NCBI GenBank assembly: GCA_002722245.1
Contig: PBLA01000027.1
Coordinates: 124,001-188,000 of the forward strand
Length of the DNA: 64,000 nucleotides
DNA from: Flavobacteriales bacterium
Lineage (GTDB): Bacteria > Bacteroidota > Bacteroidia > Flavobacteriales_C > GCA-002722245
Direction of reading: 5' to 3'
Each line of letters opens with the position of its first letter. The first letter of the stretch is position 1. This document shows positions 59,468-64,000 of the stretch, piece by piece. The notes under the pieces are model-generated. The model saw only the letters and a list, made by a program, of their open reading frames with translations, was not told where the DNA came from and did not search any database. A program made the position numbers and the translations under genes.

Positions 59468-60382
59468 ATGTTTCCGCCTCTATCAAATATACCCATTCAA
59501 CCTATACAGAGCGAAGTTTTACAAAAAAATAATGTTTCATTGTTTATTCAAAGGGATGATTTAATTCATGCCGATGTCTCCGGTAATAAATGGAGAAAAC
59601 TAAAAAACAACATTAATTATTTTTTTGAAAAACAATTTTCAGAGATCGTTACTTTTGGCGGTGCATATAGCAATCATATAGCCGCAACAGCAGCTGCAGG
59701 TAAGCTTTGTGGTATTTCAACAGTTGGAATAATTAGAGGCGAACCGCATTCAACTGCAAACCCCACATTAGCTAAGGCAATGGATGATGGAATGTTATTG
59801 AAGTATGTATCAAGATCGAGTTATAGCGATAAATTATCCAGTAAAGAAGTGGCTACAATACTTCAAGAGTTTTCTAATCCCTACATAATACCTGAAGGAG
59901 GAGATAACAGATTAGGCTTAATGGGTTGTTCGGAAATTATTGATAAGGAGAAACATTTTGATCTCTATGTAACAGCCTGTGGAACAGGTTCAACACTTGG
60001 CGGTATGGTAGCTGGGCTTGAGGGCAGAAGTTGGGTGTTAGGTTTCCCTGTGTTAAAAGGAATGAACCGATTGGCAAGAGAAATTGATGATAACTTATTT
60101 AAGTTAGGAATAACCAATCCAAGCAATTGGAGTTTAAATCATAATTATCATTTTGGCGGATATGCCAAAGCGGATTCTTCTTTAATTAACTTTATTTGTG
60201 ATTTCTGGAAAAATCATAATATAAAATTAGATCCTATTTACACAGGGAAGGCCATGTATGGGGTGTTCGACCTTATTCAAAAGGGGCAAATTCAAAATCA
60301 ACGTGTTTTATTTGTACATACGGGTGGTCTGCAAGGTATTCAAGGATTTGAGGACCGTTATCAAATAAAGTTATTTTCTTAG
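59468..60382 (+). CDS. ACC deaminase / D-cysteine desulfhydrase-family PLP enzyme
   Basis: 304-residue fold-type II PLP protein. The PLP lysine is K41 in SGNKWRKLKN, followed by TFGGAYSNHIAATAAAGK and IPEGGDNRLGLMGCSEI; GTGSTLGGMVAG forms the phosphate-binding glycine loop near residue 175. The family covers ACC deaminase, D-cysteine desulfhydrase and L-cysteate lyase. The substrate cannot be fixed from sequence alone; D-cysteine-type activity is more usual in bacteria without plant hosts. Single gene, divergent from the DUF5522 pair with a 21-base gap. Confidence 0.85.
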   Translation: MFPPLSNIPIQPIQSEVLQKNNVSLFIQRDDLIHADVSGNKWRKLKNNINYFFEKQFSEIVTFGGAYSNHIAATAAAGKLCGISTVGIIRGEPHSTANPTLAKAMDDGMLLKYVSRSSYSDKLSSKEVATILQEFSNPYIIPEGGDNRLGLMGCSEIIDKEKHFDLYVTACGTGSTLGGMVAGLEGRSWVLGFPVLKGMNRLAREIDDNLFKLGITNPSNWSLNHNYHFGGYAKADSSLINFICDFWKNHNIKLDPIYTGKAMYGVFDLIQKGQIQNQRVLFVHTGGLQGIQGFEDRYQIKLFS

Positions 60383-60517
60383 TGCCTCTTTTAGAAGCGA
60401 TTTTTATTTTGAAGTTAATTTCATCTGTTTTATTTGTAAACAGTTTAAATAAAGCGAACTAGTTAAAGTATTAGCTATATCGGTAACTGAGGACTTTTTT
60501 CTTATTATTTTTTGTTG

Positions 60518-60525
60518 TATTTTTG
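60518..60525 (+). promoter_or_regulatory. -7 box (TATTTTTG) for gltB
   Basis: Exact TAnnTTTG match followed by CAG, 42 bases before the ATG at 60568. It predicts a leader of about 35 bases that includes a GC-rich hairpin. Confidence 0.5.
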
Positions 60526-60536
60526 CAGTCCCTTTC

Positions 60537-60551
60537 GCGGGTTCTTCCCGC
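60537..60551 (+). other. GC-rich hairpin in the gltB leader
   Basis: GCGGG and CCCGC pair around a TTCTT loop, just downstream of the predicted transcription start and 16 bases before the gltB ATG. Possibly an mRNA stability or translation-control element; no T-run follows. Confidence 0.35.
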
Positions 60552-60567
60552 TTTAATTTACTGTAAT

Positions 60568-63500
60568 ATGGCACAAAAACAAGGACTATACGACCCCAGT
60601 TTTGAACACGATTCATGTGGAATCGGTTTTGTAGCGAATCTGAATAATAAAAAATCGTTTTCCTACATCCAAAATGCATTAGACATGTTAGTAAACATGG
60701 AGCATAGAGGAGGTTGCGGTTGTGAGCCAGAAACTGGCGATGGTGCGGGTATACTATTACAAATACCGCATGAATTTTACTCCAACGAATGTGAGAAATT
60801 AGGGTTTAGTTTGCCAGTAGAGGGAAATTATGGGGTAGCAATGACATTCTTTCCAAAAGACGAGAAGTTAAGAGCGAGTGTTAAATCAAGATTTGAAGAA
60901 TATCAAAAACGACTAGGATTTCAATTGTTGGGTTACAGAAAGGTGCCTACAGACAATTCAATGATTGGAAAAACTGCATTAAGAGTAGAACCTCAGGTTG
61001 AGCAAGTCTTTCTTAAATATTTAGGGTCAAAAGATCAAAAAGACCTAGAGCGTAGACTAGTTGTGTTGAGAAAATATGCAATCCGAACCATAAGAAGCGA
61101 GATGAAAGGGATTGATGATAGTTTCTATATTGCATCTTGTTCATCAAAAAAAATCGTTTATAAAGGAATGCTTAGAACTGATCAGGTTCAACAGTATTAC
61201 CTTGATTTACAAAATCAAGAAATGAAAACAGCGCTTGCCGTTGTTCATTCAAGATTTTCTACCAACACATTTCCACAATGGAGATTAGCACAACCCTTTA
61301 GATATATTGCACACAATGGAGAAATTAACACAATTAAGGGTAATGTAAACTGGATGAAAAGCAAACAGGTTTTGCTTGAATCAACAGAATTTACTTTAGA
61401 AGAAATTGATTGGATGATGCCAATATGTGATATTCGCAGATCAGACTCTTCTAACTTAGATAATGTAGTTGAATTGTTAACCCTTGGAGGTCGATCCCTA
61501 CCTGAGGTTATGATGATGCTTGTTCCAGAGGCTTGGCAAAATAACCCAGAAATGAGAGAAGAAAAAAGAGCATTCTATGAATACTACTCTTCGATCATGG
61601 AACCATGGGATGGTCCAGCATCTATTTCATTTACAGATGGTGATGTTGTTGGTGCAACATTGGATAGAAACGGTTTAAGACCGTCAAGATATTGTGTGTT
61701 AAATGATGGAACAATTGTGATGTCCTCTGAGGCAGGGTCCCTAATAGTGGATGAGTCTAAAGTTGTTAAAAAAGGAAGACTTCAACCCGGAAAGCTCTTT
61801 GTAGCAGACCTTAAAAATGGGAAAATCATTTCTGATGAAGAATTGAAAGACGACATTTGCGCACGTCAGCCATATGGAAGATGGTTAAAAGAAAATAAAT
61901 TGTCGTTAGCTGATATTGCACGTCCAAGATCAAAATCTAAAACACCATCTACTGGAGAAGAGCTTTTACAAAAACAAATTGCCTTTGGATTTACACGAGA
62001 AGATTTATCAGATATTCTCGAGCCAATGGCTAAAGCCGGTAAAGAGCCACTAGGGTCAATGGGTGCAGACACCCCATTAGCTGTATTATCTACTCAGGCT
62101 CAACATATTTCAAATTATTTCAAGCAGTTATTTGCTCAGGTATCCAATCCACCGATTGACCCCATCAGGGAAGCGGTTATCATGTCATTATATACCAATC
62201 TGGGCGAGCAAAGAAATATTTTGGCTGAAACACCTGAACATTGTAGACAAATCCACCTGGATACACCTGTTTTATCTAATGGTCAGTTGGATAAAATAAA
62301 AGAATTGAATGATGATTCTTTCAAATCATACATAATAAATGCTACGTTCTCAGCAACCAATCGAGCAGGAGCTCTGGAGCGCGCAATTGACGAAATATGT
62401 GCCAATGCTGAACGAGCAACACTAATGGGATGTAATATTCTTATTGTTTCGAATAAACTCCTAAGTGAGAGTGATGCCCCAATTCCATCTCTGTTGGCTG
62501 TTGGTGCAATACATACTGCTTTAACCAAGAAAGGACTAAGAGCTAAAACATCCATTGTTGTGGAGGGTGGAGATGTTATTGAAACACATCACTTCGCTAC
62601 ACTCATTGGATTTGGTGCCAACGCTGTAAATGCGTACTTAGCGGGAGATACGATTAGAAGTTTATTTATTGAAGAACTTGAATCAGGAGAGGTAACTATT
62701 AAATCATTATTAAAGAATTACAGCAAATCTATTTGCGGAGGATTACTGAAGATCTTTTCCAAGATGGGGATTTCTACTTTACAATCCTATCAAGGTGCTC
62801 AAATATTTGAAGCCTTGGGAATTTCTGATGCAGTAATTGAAAAATGTTTTAAAGGAACCACTTCAAGAATACAAGGGATGACTTTTGATGATATTGCCAA
62901 AGAAGCAATTATCAAACACGAACGGGCGTTCCAAAACTGGAGTTCAGATAAACATCTTTATGTTGGAGGGTATTACCAGTGGAAGAGAAAAGGTGAAGCC
63001 CACTTATTTAATCCAACAACCATTCATCTTTTACAGAATTCTTCAAAAAATAATGATTACGCAACTTACAAGCGTTATGCGCAAGCGATTAACGATCAAA
63101 GTAAGCGACACATTACTTTAAGAAGCTTATTGGAATTCAAAAAAGGAACCTCTATTCCTTTAGAAGAAGTTGAATCGAAGGAAAGCATCATGAAAAGGTT
63201 TGCCACTGGAGCAATGTCCTTTGGATCTATATCACATGAGGCACATAGTACACTTGCAGTTGCTATGAATAGAATTGGAGGTAAATCCAATTCAGGAGAA
63301 GGAGGAGAAGATGAAGCGCGTTTCATTAAAAAAGAAAACGGTGATTGGGAAAGATCAGCTATTAAGCAAGTTGCTTCAGGGCGTTTTGGTGTTACATCAA
63401 ATTATCTTACAAATGCAGACGAACTTCAGATAAAAGTTGCTCAAGGTGCGAAACCTGGAGAAGGAGGACAATTACCAGGTCACAAAGTAGATGACTGGAT

Positions 63501-64000
63501 TGGAAGAACACGTCATTCAACGCCTGGTGTAGGATTGATATCACCGCCACCACACCATGATATTTACTCTATTGAGGATTTAGCTCAATTGATTTTTGAT
63601 TTAAAAAATGCCAATAGAGAAGCTCGAATTAATGTAAAATTAGTTTCGGAGGCTGGTGTAGGAACAATTGCTTCCGGTGTAGCAAAAGCTAAGGGTGATG
63701 TTGTTATGATCTCTGGATATGATGGTGGGACAGGAGCATCTCCATTATCATCAATAAGACACGCTGGATTACCTTGGGAACTTGGTTTGGCAGAAACACA
63801 TCAAACATTAGTAATTAATGACTTAAGATCAAGAATTACTGTACAAACAGATGGACAGTTACGAACAGGTAAAGATATAGCTATAGCAGCATTGTTAGGC
63901 GCAGAAGAGTGGGGTGTAGCAACAGCTGCTTTAGTTGTTGAGGGATGTATAATGATGAGAAAATGTCATTTAAACACGTGTCCAGTTGGAATTGCTACTC
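60568..64000 (+). CDS. gltB: Glutamate synthase, large subunit (GltB), 3' end beyond the window
   Basis: Large subunit of NADPH- or ferredoxin-dependent glutamate synthase (glutamine + 2-oxoglutarate to two glutamate). The open frame runs 1144 codons to the window edge; the full protein should be about 1500. Cys17 in [11 protein letters not shown] is the class II amidotransferase nucleophile exposed after a short propeptide is removed. [32 protein letters not shown], the FMN domain ([27 protein letters not shown]) and the 3Fe-4S cysteines in [11 protein letters not shown] at the edge all fit. The small subunit gltD may follow outside. Confidence 0.96.
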   Translation, partial: MAQKQGLYDPSFEHDSCGIGFVANLNNKKSFSYIQNALDMLVNMEHRGGCGCEPETGDGAGILLQIPHEFYSNECEKLGFSLPVEGNYGVAMTFFPKDEKLRASVKSRFEEYQKRLGFQLLGYRKVPTDNSMIGKTALRVEPQVEQVFLKYLGSKDQKDLERRLVVLRKYAIRTIRSEMKGIDDSFYIASCSSKKIVYKGMLRTDQVQQYYLDLQNQEMKTALAVVHSRFSTNTFPQWRLAQPFRYIAHNGEINTIKGNVNWMKSKQVLLESTEFTLEEIDWMMPICDIRRSDSSNLDNVVELLTLGGRSLPEVMMMLVPEAWQNNPEMREEKRAFYEYYSSIMEPWDGPASISFTDGDVVGATLDRNGLRPSRYCVLNDGTIVMSSEAGSLIVDESKVVKKGRLQPGKLFVADLKNGKIISDEELKDDICARQPYGRWLKENKLSLADIARPRSKSKTPSTGEELLQKQIAFGFTREDLSDILEPMAKAGKEPLGSMGADTPLAVLSTQAQHISNYFKQLFAQVSNPPIDPIREAVIMSLYTNLGEQRNILAETPEHCRQIHLDTPVLSNGQLDKIKELNDDSFKSYIINATFSATNRAGALERAIDEICANAERATLMGCNILIVSNKLLSESDAPIPSLLAVGAIHTALTKKGLRAKTSIVVEGGDVIETHHFATLIGFGANAVNAYLAGDTIRSLFIEELESGEVTIKSLLKNYSKSICGGLLKIFSKMGISTLQSYQGAQIFEALGISDAVIEKCFKGTTSRIQGMTFDDIAKEAIIKHERAFQNWSSDKHLYVGGYYQWKRKGEAHLFNPTTIHLLQNSSKNNDYATYKRYAQAINDQSKRHITLRSLLEFKKGTSIPLEEVESKESIMKRFATGAMSFGSISHEAHSTLAVAMNRIGGKSNSGEGGEDEARFIKKENGDWERSAIKQVASGRFGVTSNYLTNADELQIKVAQGAKPGEGGQLPGHKVDDWIGRTRHSTPGVGLISPPPHHDIYSIEDLAQLIFDLKNANREARINVKLVSEAGVGTIASGVAKAKGDVVMISGYDGGTGASPLSSIRHAGLPWELGLAETHQTLVINDLRSRITVQTDGQLRTGKDIAIAALLGAEEWGVATAALVVEGCIMMRKCHLNTCPVGIAT

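Noticed and set aside
1-64000. CRISPR arrays, rRNA genes, riboswitches
   Set aside because: No regularly spaced repeats, rRNA core sequences or recognisable riboswitch cores were seen in the spacers.

Overview
This window looks like chromosomal DNA of a low-GC Bacteroidota bacterium, most likely a Flavobacteriia-type organism. The support is menaquinone synthesis (MenD, MenA), a TonB-dependent receptor with an N-terminal carboxypeptidase-regulatory-like domain, DUF5522 and WbqC family proteins, and many TAnnTTTG boxes (the Bacteroidota -7 promoter element) lying just in front of start codons, with few Shine-Dalgarno sequences. Start codons are often TTG or GTG. I saw no tRNA, rRNA, CRISPR array or complete insertion sequence.

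Layout. 1-2530: 3' part of menD, then menA. 2611-35454 and 37246-48527: a very large surface-polysaccharide (O-antigen or capsule-like) region. It holds about a dozen glycosyltransferases (seven GT4-like, four GT2, one GT25, one uncertain), two GT-C-like membrane proteins, an ABC-2 exporter (Wzm/Wzt type), two DegT-family sugar aminotransferases, a sugar N-formyltransferase, a WlbA-like sugar dehydrogenase, a UDP-GlcNAc 2-epimerase, two asparagine-synthase-like amidotransferases, two unrelated sulfotransferases, two left-handed beta-helix acyltransferases, two polysaccharide deacetylases, a FemAB-like protein and a Wzy/EpsG-like membrane protein. A KASIII-ACP-SDR-GNAT block at 22685-25581 looks like a dedicated system for making an unusual acyl group and putting it on a sugar. 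nadC and a BrkB-family gene sit as a housekeeping island at 35481-37249. A long stretch without an intact gene (14540-15393) appears to be a decayed reading frame.

42218-60382: an amidotransferase gene overlaps a gene for an M1 metallopeptidase that appears fused to an outer-membrane beta-barrel. Then come a GT4 gene overlapping an M61 peptidase gene, lpdA with a strong bidirectional terminator, a DUF551-like gene, a flippase-like membrane protein, a beta-helix lipoprotein with a TonB-dependent receptor, an orphan PhoB-type response regulator, a small lipoprotein with a DUF5522 protein, and a PLP-dependent deaminase. 60568 to the end: the 5' three quarters of gltB.

How it fits together. The sugar genes suggest a heteropolymer containing formylated or acylated 4-amino-4,6-dideoxyhexoses and amidated N-acetylated uronic acids, decorated with sulfate and acetyl groups. 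The ABC exporter would move at least one polymer across the inner membrane, and Wzt has a C-terminal domain of the kind that recognises chain ends. dTDP-glucose precursor genes (rmlA/rmlB) and an initiating phosphosugar transferase are not in the window. The most notable non-polysaccharide signals are the M1-barrel fusion and the 11-bp direct repeats in front of the lipoprotein and receptor genes beside a PhoB-type regulator, which suggest a phosphate-responsive outer-membrane system. All assignments rest on reading motifs and context; no database search was run.
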